A stretch of 64,000 bases of DNA from CAWBLP01 sp963721065 (GTDB taxonomy: Bacteria > Pseudomonadota > Alphaproteobacteria > Acetobacterales > Acetobacteraceae): the NCBI GenBank assembly GCA_963721065.1, contig CAVRHO010000008.1, positions 1-64,000 on the forward strand. Direction: 5' to 3'. Below the pieces are notes generated by a model, which saw nothing but the letters and a program-made list of their open reading frames with translations, was not told where the DNA came from and made no database searches. The translations under genes and the position numbers were made by a program. This document shows positions 17,892-27,952 of this stretch, one piece after another; the first letter of the stretch is position 1, and the number at the start of each line of letters is the position of its first letter.

Positions 17892-19235
17892 ATGGGAAAG
17901 CAGAGAGTTAGCCGCCGATCGGCACTCAAGCTGGGGGCGGCCGCGGCCACGCTGCCCCTGGTTCATATCCGCACGGCGGGCGCCGCCGGCCGGGTGAACA
18001 TCGGTTTCTGGGATCACTGGGTTCCGGGCGGCAATGCCGTGATGAAGAAGCAGTGCGACGCCTGGGGCGAAAAGAACAAGGTTGACGTTGTCGCGGATTT
18101 CATCACCGGCAACGGCGGCAAGCTTCAGACCACCGGCGTGGCCGAGGCGACGGCGAAGACCGGCCACGATGTCTACACGTTCTACAACTGGGACGTTTAC
18201 AACATCCACTCCGGGCTCGAGCCGATGGATGACGTGATGAAGCGGCTGGAGGCGAAGAACGGCGCCGCCAATGCGACTGCGAAATACCTGGGCTACCAGG
18301 GCGGGCACTGGACCGCGGTGCCCACCAGCTCCGGCACGCAGAACAAGCCGCCCTGCGCGCGGATCAGTTGGTTCAAGAAGCACGGGCTGGACCTGCAGGC
18401 GATGTATCCGGCGAAGCCGGGCCACAACAAGATGCAGGACGAGTGGACCTACGAAGCGCTGCTGAAATACGCGCAACTGGCGCAGAAGGACGACATGACC
18501 TTCGGGCTGGGTATCGGCAGCAACAACAACACCGACGGCATCGACATGGTGGGCGCGATGTTCCACGCCTTCGGTGCCAAGCTGATCGACGCCGACGACA
18601 ACTTCCATCTCGATTCGCCCGAGACGATGGCGTGCCTGGAATACGCGCAGAAGTTCGTCAAGGCGCTGCCCAGCGAGGCGGGCAGCTTCGACGACGCGTC
18701 GAACAATCGCGCGCTGATCTCCGGCAAGAGCGCGCTGATCTCCAACCCGCCGTCGGCCTGGGCGGTGGCCAAGCGCGACGCGCCGGAGGTTGCGGCCGAC
18801 TGCTGGACCTTCACCTCGCCGGCCGGTCCGAAGGGCCGCTTCGTTCCGACGGCAACCTTCTTCTGGGGCGTCTGGCAGTTCAGCTCCAACAAGTCCGCGG
18901 CCAAGGAGCTGGTCGAGTACCTGATGCAGCCCGAGCAGATCGAGGAGCGCGACAACAAGGTGGCCGGCTACGACATCCCGCCCTACGAGAAGCTGAACGA
19001 CTTCAAGATCTGGGCCGAGGTGGAGCCGCCGAAGGGGACGGTGTACAACTATCCGATCCGGCCCTGGCACAACGCCGAACCCAGCCTGACGGCGTCGGAG
19101 GCGCGGCCGGACGTGGCTGTGCAGGTGTACAACCGCGCCGTGCACAACCAGATGCTGGCCCGTCTGAAGAACGGACAGTCCATCAAGCAGGTGACCGCCT
19201 GGGCGAAGGACGAGATCTCCGGCTATCTGCGCTAG
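17892..19235 (+). CDS. sugar ABC transporter substrate-binding protein, Tat-exported, paralogue 2
   Basis: A 447-aa close relative of paralogue 1; about two thirds of positions look identical by eye. Tat signal SRRSALKLGAAAATLPLVH. Differences cluster in the central lobe (FGLGIGSNNNTDGIDMVGAM against FGLGMGGGGNTDATDMHGAL), near the expected ligand cleft, suggesting an altered specificity. CAGGGAGACTACACG upstream fixes ATG 17892 over an earlier in-frame GTG. Confidence 0.9.
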   Translation: MGKQRVSRRSALKLGAAAATLPLVHIRTAGAAGRVNIGFWDHWVPGGNAVMKKQCDAWGEKNKVDVVADFITGNGGKLQTTGVAEATAKTGHDVYTFYNWDVYNIHSGLEPMDDVMKRLEAKNGAANATAKYLGYQGGHWTAVPTSSGTQNKPPCARISWFKKHGLDLQAMYPAKPGHNKMQDEWTYEALLKYAQLAQKDDMTFGLGIGSNNNTDGIDMVGAMFHAFGAKLIDADDNFHLDSPETMACLEYAQKFVKALPSEAGSFDDASNNRALISGKSALISNPPSAWAVAKRDAPEVAADCWTFTSPAGPKGRFVPTATFFWGVWQFSSNKSAAKELVEYLMQPEQIEERDNKVAGYDIPPYEKLNDFKIWAEVEPPKGTVYNYPIRPWHNAEPSLTASEARPDVAVQVYNRAVHNQMLARLKNGQSIKQVTAWAKDEISGYLR

Positions 19236-19725
19236 AGACCGGAAGGCCGCGCGCGCCGGCCCAAAGGTCGGCGTTGCGCGGCGCTTCGCGTTTGGGTAGC
19301 GTTAACCACGATCAAAACACAATGGACCGGAACGGGGGGGTCGGCACTGTGACTTATTCTCACCCCCGCAACGTTCTCGGTACAGGCGGCGGATAGCCGT
19401 CGATACGGGGACTGGCTTTGTGACGTTGGCTGCCGAGCGGTCAGCGGGAGGTGCGTTCATGAGGGCGGGGGCGGCTGGCGTCTCGCGCGGGATTGCAGTT
19501 TGGGGCCAACGCCGGACGGCGTGCGGTCCGGCTGGTGGCGCGAATCGTCGCTACGCTCGCCGCATTTACCATTTACAAATCGTCAAATTCTCGGCACCAC
19601 AGCCCCGCGGTCCGCTGGACCGTGGGGCTGGTCCTGCCGGGGATTTCCCGTCCGGGCCGCGTCAAGATCACCACCCGTCGCGCCGGGGTCACCTGGTGCG
19701 GCGTCGCCGAAGGAACGTGGCTTAC
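19236..19725. other. intergenic region between binding-protein paralogues 2 and 3
   Basis: About 490 bases. The frame of the next gene stays open back to 19420, but the translation there lacks any resemblance to the family and precedes the Tat signal, so I treat it as noncoding. A separate promoter for paralogue 3 is possible; none is clear. Confidence 0.4.
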
Positions 19726-21075
19726 GTGACGCTTACCGCAACGAATCGACTGACCCGCCGCAAGGCTTTGAAAGTGGCGGCGGCTTCCGCCGCACTGCCA
19801 TTGGTTCACATCCGGACCGGTCGCGCGGCCGGCAAACTCTCCGTTGCTTTCTGGGACCACTGGGTGCCTGCCGGCAATGCCGTGATGAAGCAGCAGGTCG
19901 CCGCCTGGGCGAAGAAGAACCAGGTGGACGTGCAGGCGGACTTCATTACCTCGGTGGGACAGAAGAACATTCTGACCATCGCCGCCGAGGCGCAGGCCCG
20001 CACCGGGCACGACATCCAGCAGTTCCCCACCTGGGAAGTCCACAACCACGCCGACCGGCTGGAGCCGGTTGACGACGTGATGCAGCACCTCACCGGGCAG
20101 TATGGGGCGGTGAACGGTGTCTGCGAGTATCTCGCGCGGCACAACAAGCACTGGCTGGCGGTGCCGACCAGCACGGGCACGCAGAACAAGGGGCCCTGCG
20201 GCCGCATCAGCGTGCTGAAAGAGTACGCCGGCATCGACATCCAGGCGATGTACCCGGCCAGGGCGGTGCATACGGCCGAGCAGGACGACTGGACCTGGGA
20301 CGCGCATCTGCGGGCGGCCGAGGCGTGTGCCAAGGGAGAAATGCCGTTCGGCATCGGACTGGGCACGACGTCGGATTCGGTGGATCCGGTCGGCGCGATG
20401 TTTGCCGCGTTCGGCGCCGAACTGGTGGACAAGGACGGCAACATCACGGTGAAGTCCGACCAGGTTCGCCAGGTGCTGGATTATGCCGGAAAGCTGGTGA
20501 AGGTCCTGCCGCGGGACGCCGTCAGCTATGATGACGCGTCGAACAACCGGGCGCTGATCTCCGGCAAGGCGGCGCTGATCTGGAACCCGCCCTCTGCCTG
20601 GGCGGTGGCGAAACGCGACGCCCCGAAGGTGGCGGCGGATTGCTGGAGCTTCCAGGGGCCGAAGGGGCCGGCCGGCCGCTTTACCCCCTATCTGCCGTTC
20701 TTCTGGGGCGTCTGGCAGTTCAGCACCAACAAGACTGCTGCCAAGGAACTGATCGCCGATCTGATGCAGGCCGACAACGTGCAGGCCCGCTGCGACGCAG
20801 TTTCCGGGTATGACATCCCGCCCTTCGATTCCATGCTGAACTTCAAGGTGTGGGAAGAGGTGGAGCCGCCGAAGGGTACCGTGTACAACTACCCGATCCG
20901 GCCGTTCCACAAGGCGACCCCGCATATCGCGGCGTCGCCGGCGCCGCCGGAGATTGCGGTGCAGATTTACAATCGCGGCACAATGCCGACAATGTTGGCA
21001 AAGCTGCAGAGCGGCCAGTCGGTCGATCAGGTGATCGCCTGGGCGTCGGACGAACTGGAAGGTTTCACCCGCTGA
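19726..21075 (+). CDS. sugar ABC transporter substrate-binding protein, Tat-exported, paralogue 3
   Basis: A 449-aa binding protein, more divergent than paralogues 1 and 2. Tat signal TRRKALKVAAASAALPLVH, then the shared FWDHWVPAGNAVMK block. It has EYAGIDIQAMYPARAVHTAEQ where the others have KHGLDLQAMYP, so the ligand pocket may differ. A GTG at 19726 places the twin Arg at residues 10-11, as in the paralogues. It lies immediately upstream of the permease genes and a strong hairpin. Confidence 0.87.
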   Translation: MTLTATNRLTRRKALKVAAASAALPLVHIRTGRAAGKLSVAFWDHWVPAGNAVMKQQVAAWAKKNQVDVQADFITSVGQKNILTIAAEAQARTGHDIQQFPTWEVHNHADRLEPVDDVMQHLTGQYGAVNGVCEYLARHNKHWLAVPTSTGTQNKGPCGRISVLKEYAGIDIQAMYPARAVHTAEQDDWTWDAHLRAAEACAKGEMPFGIGLGTTSDSVDPVGAMFAAFGAELVDKDGNITVKSDQVRQVLDYAGKLVKVLPRDAVSYDDASNNRALISGKAALIWNPPSAWAVAKRDAPKVAADCWSFQGPKGPAGRFTPYLPFFWGVWQFSTNKTAAKELIADLMQADNVQARCDAVSGYDIPPFDSMLNFKVWEEVEPPKGTVYNYPIRPFHKATPHIAASPAPPEIAVQIYNRGTMPTMLAKLQSGQSVDQVIAWASDELEGFTR

Positions 21076-21082
21076 GCGGGGC

Positions 21083-21115
21083 GGTGCCGGGGCCGGGATA
21101 AGCCCGGCCCGCACC
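21083..21115 (+). promoter_or_regulatory. intercistronic stem-loop between binding protein and permease
   Basis: GGGCCGGG (21090-21097) pairs perfectly with CCCGGCCC (21103-21110) around a 5-base loop, extended by GGTGC/GCACC. No T-tract follows. In other importers such as malE-malF, hairpins at this place protect the upstream mRNA and reduce expression of the permease relative to the binding protein. That role here is inferred from position. Confidence 0.65.
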
Positions 21116-21142
21116 GGTCCGCCAGTGGCTAGGGAGGAAGCA

Positions 21143-22087
21143 ATGGCTAACGGCACAAGCGTACCTGCCGGGGCGGTTTCGGCCGCGGCTGGCGCTGCGC
21201 ATGGCAGTATGAAGCGTTTCACGCAGCGGCGATCGACGATCGCGTTCATGCTGTGTCTGCCGCTGATCCTGCTGGTCGCCGGGTTCGTGATCTACCCGGC
21301 GTTCTATGCAATCTATCTCAGCATGCTGAACAAGCACATGACCAAGTTTGTTGGTCTGGGGAATTTCGCATTCCTGCTGAAGCGGCACACATTCCAACTG
21401 GTTATTTTCCAGAGCTGCCTGTTCGCGGTCACCTCGGTGATCTTCAAGGCAATCATCGGCTTCACCCTGGCCCACCTGATGCACAACATTCCGGGCAAGA
21501 ACCAGCGCATCTGGCGCGGCCTGCTGCTGGTGCCGTGGGTTATCCCCCTGGCGCTGTCCACCCTGACCTGGTGGTGGATGTTCGACCCTTCCTATTCGGC
21601 CTTGAACTGGGTGCTGAACCAGCTGGGCTTTGCCTCCGTCCCCTGGCTGGGCGTCGGCTGGATCGCCCGGTTCTGCACCATCGCAGTGAATGTCTGGTAC
21701 GGAACGCCGTTCTTCATGATCATGTATCTGGCAGCGCTGAAGTCCGTGCCCGAGCAACTGTATGAGGCCGCCTCGATCGACGGGGCCGGTGCCGTGCAGA
21801 AGCTGTTCTTCGTCACCCTGCCGATGATGCGCAATATCGTCGCCATCACCGTACTGTTCAGCCTGATCGTCACCTTCGCGGACTTCGATATCGTCCGGAT
21901 CCTGACATCGGGCGGTCCGCAGGACATGACCCACGTCTTCGCCACCTACGCCTTCCAGATCGGTATCCAGTCAGGCGACATTCCGCTCGGCGCAGCCGAC
22001 AGCCTGTTCATGTTCCCGATCCTGGCCTTCGCCGCGTTCTTCGTCCTGCGCGGTGTGACACGTCGCAGCAAGGAGATCGCGGCATGA
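21143..22087 (+). CDS. sugar ABC transporter permease, MalF/UgpA-like
   Basis: A 314-aa inner-membrane protein with about six hydrophobic segments, the first near residues 34-56 (FMLCLPLILLVAGFVIYPAF). The cytoplasmic coupling helix EAASIDGAGAVQKLFFVTLP near 210 is the EAA motif that docks onto the ATPase. An AGGGAGGAAG site before ATG 21143 decides the start. Its stop overlaps the next start (ATGA). Confidence 0.92.
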   Translation: MANGTSVPAGAVSAAAGAAHGSMKRFTQRRSTIAFMLCLPLILLVAGFVIYPAFYAIYLSMLNKHMTKFVGLGNFAFLLKRHTFQLVIFQSCLFAVTSVIFKAIIGFTLAHLMHNIPGKNQRIWRGLLLVPWVIPLALSTLTWWWMFDPSYSALNWVLNQLGFASVPWLGVGWIARFCTIAVNVWYGTPFFMIMYLAALKSVPEQLYEAASIDGAGAVQKLFFVTLPMMRNIVAITVLFSLIVTFADFDIVRILTSGGPQDMTHVFATYAFQIGIQSGDIPLGAADSLFMFPILAFAAFFVLRGVTRRSKEIAA

Positions 22088-22980
22088 GCGCGACCACCTT
22101 CGGGACGGCAAATCCCGCCCCGATCAGCCATCGCCACAGTCTGCACCGCCAACGGACGTGGGCGCTGTGGGGCAGCTACATCGCCCTTGGCGTCTTTGTG
22201 GTGATTTTCCTGATCCCGCCGTTCTACATGATCATGACCAGCCTGAAGTCCTCGGCCGAGATCTCGGCGCAGACGGGCAATCCCTGGCTCGTCCAGCACC
22301 CGACGCTGGCGAACTTCTGGTACCTGATCACCTATCCGAACTTCCAGCAGTACTACATCAACTCGGTGGTCGTGACGCTGCTGACGGTGGTGGTCAGCAT
22401 GACGATCGCCATCCTGGCGGCGTTCAGCCTGGCGCGAATGGGGTTCTGGGGCAGTCAGACACTGGCGACCGGAGTGTTCCTGACCTACCTGGTCCCGGCC
22501 AGCCTGCTGTTCCTGCCGCTGTTCAAGATCATCGGCTTCCTGAAGCTGATCAACAGCTACTGGTGCCTGGTGCTGCTGTATCCGACCCTGGCGGTGCCGT
22601 TCTGCACCTGGATCATGATCGGCTATTTCAGCTCCATCCCGAAGGAGCTGGACGAGGCGGCGCTGATCGACGGGGCCGGCTACCTGCAGATGCTGTTCAG
22701 GATCTTCATCCCCGTGGCGATGCCGGGCATCATCGCGGCGACGATCTTCGCCTTCACCATCTCCTGGGGGGCCTTCCTCTACCCACTCGCGTACCTCTAT
22801 ACGTCAAATCAAATGGTCTTGACTGTCGGCATCGTCAGCGACCTGATCCGTGGGGACGTGTTTGAATGGGGCAAGATCATGGCGGCTAACGTGCTGGCTT
22901 CGGTGCCGCCCATCCTGATCTACGCCTTTCTGATGGACTACTATGTTGCCGGCCTGACCGCCGGTGCCACGAAGGGCTAG
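22084..22980 (+). CDS. sugar ABC transporter permease, MalG/UgpE-like
   Basis: A 298-aa second permease with about six membrane segments. Its EAA motif is DEAALIDGAGYLQMLFRIFIP near residue 198. It overlaps the preceding permease by four bases, so the two are translationally coupled and probably form the heterodimeric channel. Confidence 0.92.
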   Translation: MSATTFGTANPAPISHRHSLHRQRTWALWGSYIALGVFVVIFLIPPFYMIMTSLKSSAEISAQTGNPWLVQHPTLANFWYLITYPNFQQYYINSVVVTLLTVVVSMTIAILAAFSLARMGFWGSQTLATGVFLTYLVPASLLFLPLFKIIGFLKLINSYWCLVLLYPTLAVPFCTWIMIGYFSSIPKELDEAALIDGAGYLQMLFRIFIPVAMPGIIAATIFAFTISWGAFLYPLAYLYTSNQMVLTVGIVSDLIRGDVFEWGKIMAANVLASVPPILIYAFLMDYYVAGLTAGATKG

Positions 22981-23015
22981 TCCCCACCAACTCGAACCGA
23001 GGGAAGTTTAAGACA

Positions 23016-24119
<1,104 letters not shown>

Positions 24120-24139
24120 CCGTTCGATTCGGGACTCCA

Positions 24140-24191
24140 CCCCCTCCTTTTGTGGGCTTGGTCCGCGAAGCGGACCAAGAATGGGGGAGGG
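24140..24191 (+). terminator. strong stem-loop downstream of the ABC ATPase gene
   Basis: CTTGGTCCGC (24157-24166), GAA loop, GCGGACCAAG (24170-24179) form a perfect 10-bp stem, extended outward by CCCTCC/GGAGGG. A second hairpin-capable stretch follows at 24219-24243 (CCCCTCC...GGGGAGGGG). There is no clear T-run, so rho-independent termination is not certain. Confidence 0.55.
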
Positions 24192-24273
24192 ACGCGCGCG
24201 GGTCCCGTGAATTCGACCCCTCCTCTCTCCCATGAGGGGAGGGGCGCCTGTTATCAGCCCCTCGGAAGTCTTC

Positions 24274-25380
24274 ATGCCCTACGAAACCACCACGGTACCG
24301 GTGGACCTGTTGCGCGGGTTCATCGCCGATATCTATGCCGCCGCCGGATGCGCGCGGGGGGAAGCAGAGCAGGTGGCTCATCACCTGCTGTCCGCCAACC
24401 TCACCGGGCATGACAGCCATGGGGTGATCCGCACGCCGCGCTATGTGCAATGGCTGCAGGAAGGCAAGGTGAAAGCCGGCCAGTCGCTGACCGTGGTGCA
24501 CGACACGCCCACACACGCGATCGTCGATGGCAATTACGGGCTCGGCCAGACCATCGGCCCGCTGGCGGTGGATTTCGGCATCGCCCGGGCGAAGCAGCAC
24601 GGGCTCGCGGTGGTCGGCCTGCGCAATTCCGGCCATATCGGCCGGATCGGCGACTGGGGAGAGCGCGCGGCGGCCGCCGGGCTGATCTCGATCCATTTCG
24701 TCAACGTGCAGCAGGGCGAGCTGGTGGCGCCGTTCGGGGGCGTGGACCGGCGGTTTTCCACAAACCCGGTCTGCATCGGCGTACCCACGGCGGAGGGCCC
24801 GATCATCCTGGACTTCGCCACTTCGCTGGTGGCTGAGGGCAAGGTTCTGGTCGCCTCCAACGGCGGCAAGCCGGTGCCGGCGGGATCGCTGATCGAGCCG
24901 GACGGCAGGCTGTCGGCCGATCCGCGTACGCTGTACGGCCCGATCGAAGGCACGCATGTGCGCGACTCGGCGCGCGGGGAGGGGGCACTGCGCACCTTCG
25001 GGGAGCACAAGGGCTCGGGCCTGGCGTTCATGTGCGAGATTCTCGCCGGCTGCCTGACCGGCGGCGGCACGTCCGGGCCGATCCCGGGCGGTAAGCGGTC
25101 CCGTATCGCCAACGGCATGCTGTCGATCTACCTCTCGCCGGGTGGTTTCGGCGCCTCGCAGTTCGAGACGGCGGCGCGGGAATACGCCGCCTACGTCAAG
25201 GCGTCGCGTCCGGCCGAGCAGGGGGGCGAGGTGCTGCTTCCGGGGGAACCGGAGTCGCGAATCCGGGCCCAGCGGCTCGCCCAGGGTATTCCGTTGCAGA
25301 CGGCAACCTGGGCGGCAATCTGCGATACCGCGCGTAACCTGGGGCTGGCACCGCCGGCCGTACCGGTTGCGAATTCATAG
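24274..25380 (+). CDS. Ldh2-family malate/lactate/sulfolactate-type dehydrogenase
   Basis: A 368-aa oxidoreductase of the same family as the protein at 1815-2864 but clearly distinct. GHDSHGVIRTPRY near residue 46, NSGHIGRIGDWGERAA near 120, APFGGVDRRFSTNP near 150 and GEHKGSGLAFMCEIL near 247 are the family blocks. It follows the sugar importer, so it may oxidise a hydroxy acid derived from the imported compound. This is inferred from position only. Confidence 0.87.
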   Translation: MPYETTTVPVDLLRGFIADIYAAAGCARGEAEQVAHHLLSANLTGHDSHGVIRTPRYVQWLQEGKVKAGQSLTVVHDTPTHAIVDGNYGLGQTIGPLAVDFGIARAKQHGLAVVGLRNSGHIGRIGDWGERAAAAGLISIHFVNVQQGELVAPFGGVDRRFSTNPVCIGVPTAEGPIILDFATSLVAEGKVLVASNGGKPVPAGSLIEPDGRLSADPRTLYGPIEGTHVRDSARGEGALRTFGEHKGSGLAFMCEILAGCLTGGGTSGPIPGGKRSRIANGMLSIYLSPGGFGASQFETAAREYAAYVKASRPAEQGGEVLLPGEPESRIRAQRLAQGIPLQTATWAAICDTARNLGLAPPAVPVANS

Positions 25381-25385
25381 AATCA

Positions 25386-25409
25386 CCCGGCCGCCGGAAG
25401 ACGGCCGGG
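25386..25409. terminator. GC-rich hairpin between convergent genes
   Basis: CCCGGCCG and CGGCCGGG pair around an 8-base loop five bases after the dehydrogenase stop. No T-tract is present, so this is a candidate only. Confidence 0.4.
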
Positions 25410-25493
25410 GTCACCCCACGGGGGGCGGTCATCGCCGGGGCGGCGGCGTGGCGCAAAGCCGGCCTGGATCTGCGCCACGCAGCAGGTTGATGC

Positions 25494-26324
25494 TCAGCCT
25501 TTCGTGCTGGTGCTGCTCACCACACTGCCCGTCTTGGCATCTACCGTGACCTTCATCGCCTGGCCGTTCTTCTCCGCCTTCGCGGTGAAGGTGTCGCCGG
25601 ATTGATGCAGGTCGCGCACGTTGCTGTAGCCGTTCTGCTGCAGGTGGCTGCGCACCTGGCTTTCCGACAGTTGGCTGTCCGAGCTGGCGCTGCTGCTCTG
25701 GCCGGACTCGCTGGCGCTGCTGTTGCTGGCGGTACCGCTGGACGTCGTGCCGTTATGCATGCCCTGTCCGGTCGTCTGGCCAGTGGCGACGCTGCTGTTC
25801 TGTGAGGAGTGGGTGTAGCCGGCGCGGTAGCCCTCGCTGAAACCGGCATCGAAGCCGCTCTCGAAGCCGCTCTGGTACGCCGGATTCGGCCCGTTCTGGA
25901 AGCCGGTCTGGTTCCGGCCGCTCTGCCAGTTGCCCTGCTGGCCCTGCCGGTTGAAGGCGTGCGGGCCGCGCTGCATGGGGGGCGGCGACTGCCAGTTGCC
26001 GTTATTCCCGCTGTTGTACGATCCGTTACCGCCGTTGTTGCCGAACGTCTGAGGCCCCTGGTTGCCGAAGTCCTGGGGACCCTGGTTGCCGAAGCCTTCG
26101 TTCCGCCCGTGATTGCCCTGCCAGTTGTTGTTCTGGCCATAGGCCATCTGGCCGAAATGGTTCGGGCCGTGGCTGTTCTCCGACGGTCCCATGTACTGTC
26201 CGGAGTTGGGATTATTCTGCGGGCCGTTGTAGTTGCCGCCGTAATTGCCATTTTGGGCCATCGCGGGCAGTGCCAGCAGTGCTCCCGCCGCGGTGAATAC
26301 CGTGGCCTTCAGTAACGTCCTCAT
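25494..26324 (-). CDS. secreted Asn/Gly/Gln/Ser-rich low-complexity protein
   Basis: 276 aa. Residues 1-23 (MRTLLKATVFTAAGALLALP, then AMAQ) form a Sec signal peptide cleaved after AMA. Residues 24-130 are dominated by Asn, Gly and Gln with motifs such as FGNQGPQ repeated. A middle part is Ser-rich. The last 60 residues (LSESQVRSHLQQNGYSNVRD to the end) resemble a small PepSY-like fold that is repeated in many proteobacterial periplasmic proteins. GAGGAGCG upstream supports ATG 26324. Function unknown; extracytoplasmic. Confidence 0.75.
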   Translation of the reverse strand: MRTLLKATVFTAAGALLALPAMAQNGNYGGNYNGPQNNPNSGQYMGPSENSHGPNHFGQMAYGQNNNWQGNHGRNEGFGNQGPQDFGNQGPQTFGNNGGNGSYNSGNNGNWQSPPPMQRGPHAFNRQGQQGNWQSGRNQTGFQNGPNPAYQSGFESGFDAGFSEGYRAGYTHSSQNSSVATGQTTGQGMHNGTTSSGTASNSSASESGQSSSASSDSQLSESQVRSHLQQNGYSNVRDLHQSGDTFTAKAEKNGQAMKVTVDAKTGSVVSSTSTKG

Positions 26325-26408
26325 ACACGCGCTCCTCATGCCGATAGGCATGGCCCGGAGGGCAGGGCGTGCCCTCCGGGCCGGGATCATTTCCGCAGTC
26401 CGATCAGG

Positions 26409-27230
26409 TCAGCGGTTTCCCTGCTGGCCGTTGAAGCCTTCGTTGTAGCCCATGTGGCTGCCGTTGTTGCCGTAGCTGCGGGCCTGGTTGTTGCTGGAGT
26501 AATTCCCGCCCATGTTGTTGCCGGAATTGTAGTTCTGATAGCCGTTCTGGCCGTACTGCTGGCTGCTCTGGCTATTCTGCCCGTTCTGACCGGACGTCTG
26601 CCCGTTCTGACCGGACATCTGCCCGTTCTGACCGGACATCTGCCCGTTCTGGCCGGACTGCATGCCATTGCCGTCGTTCAGCATGTTCAGGGCCTGCAGC
26701 GTGTGCATGTCGATCTGGCCGGTTGGGCGCAGGTTATTCTGCTGCTGGAAGTTCTGCAGCGCGCTTTCGGTCTCGGGGCCCCACAGGCCATCGACGTTGC
26801 CCTGGTGATAGAAGCCCTGCCGCTGCAGACGGCGCTGCAGATGCTCCAGGAACTGGTGGCTTACCGCCTGGCCGTTGCTGTTCTCGTTGTTCTCGCCGTA
26901 GTTCTGGCTGCCGTTCTGGCTGTAGTTCTGGCTCTGGCTGGCGTAGCCATTGGAACCATTGTAGCCGTTGTTGCCGTAGGTCTGGCCGCGGTTCCACTGG
27001 TTGCCACGCTGGCCATAGTCACCGTTCTGGCCATAGTAGCTGTTTTGGCCCGAGTTGCGGCCTGCGTTCTCGCCGTAGCTCTGGTTGCCCCAGTTGCCCT
27101 GGCCCTGGAAGTGGTTCGTCCAGTGCGGGCCAGGATTGGTGCCCTGCTGGTAACCGGTCAGTGCCATTGCCGGCGTGGCCAGCATCAGGCTGAGCGCACT
27201 CGGCAAACCGAACTTGATCAGCTTGTTCAT
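26409..27230 (-). CDS. secreted Asn/Gln-rich protein with peptidoglycan-binding domain
   Basis: 273 aa. The signal peptide covers residues 1-23 (KFGLPSALSLMLATPAMA). Asn/Gln/Gly/Tyr-rich stretches flank a peptidoglycan-binding domain at about 128-182 (FLEHLQRRLQRQGFYHQGNV, DGLWGPETESALQNFQQQN, TGQIDMHTLQAL). The C-terminal arm includes four 7-residue repeats of the form MSGQNGQ. It probably sits on the cell wall. It is neighbour and compositional twin of the gene at 25494-26324, in the same direction with an 84-base gap, suggesting a common operon. Confidence 0.8.
   Translation of the reverse strand: MNKLIKFGLPSALSLMLATPAMALTGYQQGTNPGPHWTNHFQGQGNWGNQSYGENAGRNSGQNSYYGQNGDYGQRGNQWNRGQTYGNNGYNGSNGYASQSQNYSQNGSQNYGENNENSNGQAVSHQFLEHLQRRLQRQGFYHQGNVDGLWGPETESALQNFQQQNNLRPTGQIDMHTLQALNMLNDGNGMQSGQNGQMSGQNGQMSGQNGQTSGQNGQNSQSSQQYGQNGYQNYNSGNNMGGNYSSNNQARSYGNNGSHMGYNEGFNGQQGNR
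26576..26659 (-). repeat. four tandem 21-bp repeats inside the peptidoglycan-binding protein gene
   Basis: Units begin at 26576, 26597, 26618 and 26639 (plus strand TCTGCCCGTTCTGACCGGAC plus one base). Each unit encodes seven residues of the Q-N-G-Q-M-S-G type, so copy number can change without shifting the frame. Confidence 0.88.
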
Positions 27231-27952
27231 GGGTTAGGCTCCATTGCCGTGAATAGGGGCCGGTTCGCGCGCACCGTATCGGAGCAGGCGCAGGCGCGTT
27301 GGTTAGGACCGACACGCACCCAACGCACCGAAGCGGTGTAGTGTTTCGCCGGTCCGGGTTTGTCTCGATCAACGAACCGTTATGCGCGGACATCCTCTGC
27401 GGTTCCGCCGGACCTGCCTCGCGGCAGGCACGAAGACTTGAGGCACGGGGTGCCAAATTCCGCGTGCGGGGTGGAGAATGTCAGCGGGAAGTTGCGGCCC
27501 GGCCATGCCGTTGCCGGTGAGCATGGCCAGCGAAGCGGCGGCGGCTGCGTGTCGCAACGATGTCGGACCGCGCCGCGGTCGGCGCGGCACAGCCCGGCTA
27601 CAGCCCGGCGCAGGATGTTGCCGGCGCAGGATGTTGCTTGTAGCGGGTAGCGGGCAGCGCCGCCGCGAGGCGGCGTCGCTGCCCTTGCACCTGGTTGGGA
27701 TTATCGCCTCGCGGACGATCCAGGTCCGGCCCGTGCGTTCGCCTGGGCAGGCGCAGCGGGAACGCGTGGTCCGACGCCAACGGATGAAGCCCGGTGACAT
27801 CTCCACATCGTCATGGGCGCAGGCTGGCCAACCACGACTTCATCGCCGTATCCAATAAGAACCGCACGTATCCAATAGGAGTTGTGGATGGCCTGCGCCG
27901 ACCGGTGGCGATGCAGGCACCGCATCGGGCTCCATCCGTTGGCATCGGACCG
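27231..27952. other. 720-base gene-free stretch with short direct repeats
   Basis: No frame here gives a credible protein. It contains a perfect tandem duplication of CCGGCGCAGGATGTTG (27605-27636) and two CGTATCCAATA words 20 bases apart (27847 and 27867), a spacing of two helical turns. The upstream part probably holds the promoter of the secreted-protein pair. Confidence 0.45.

Noticed and set aside
19420..19725. 100-residue N-terminal extension of binding-protein paralogue 3
   Set aside because: It would bury the Tat signal, and the two paralogues start right before their twin-Arg motif.
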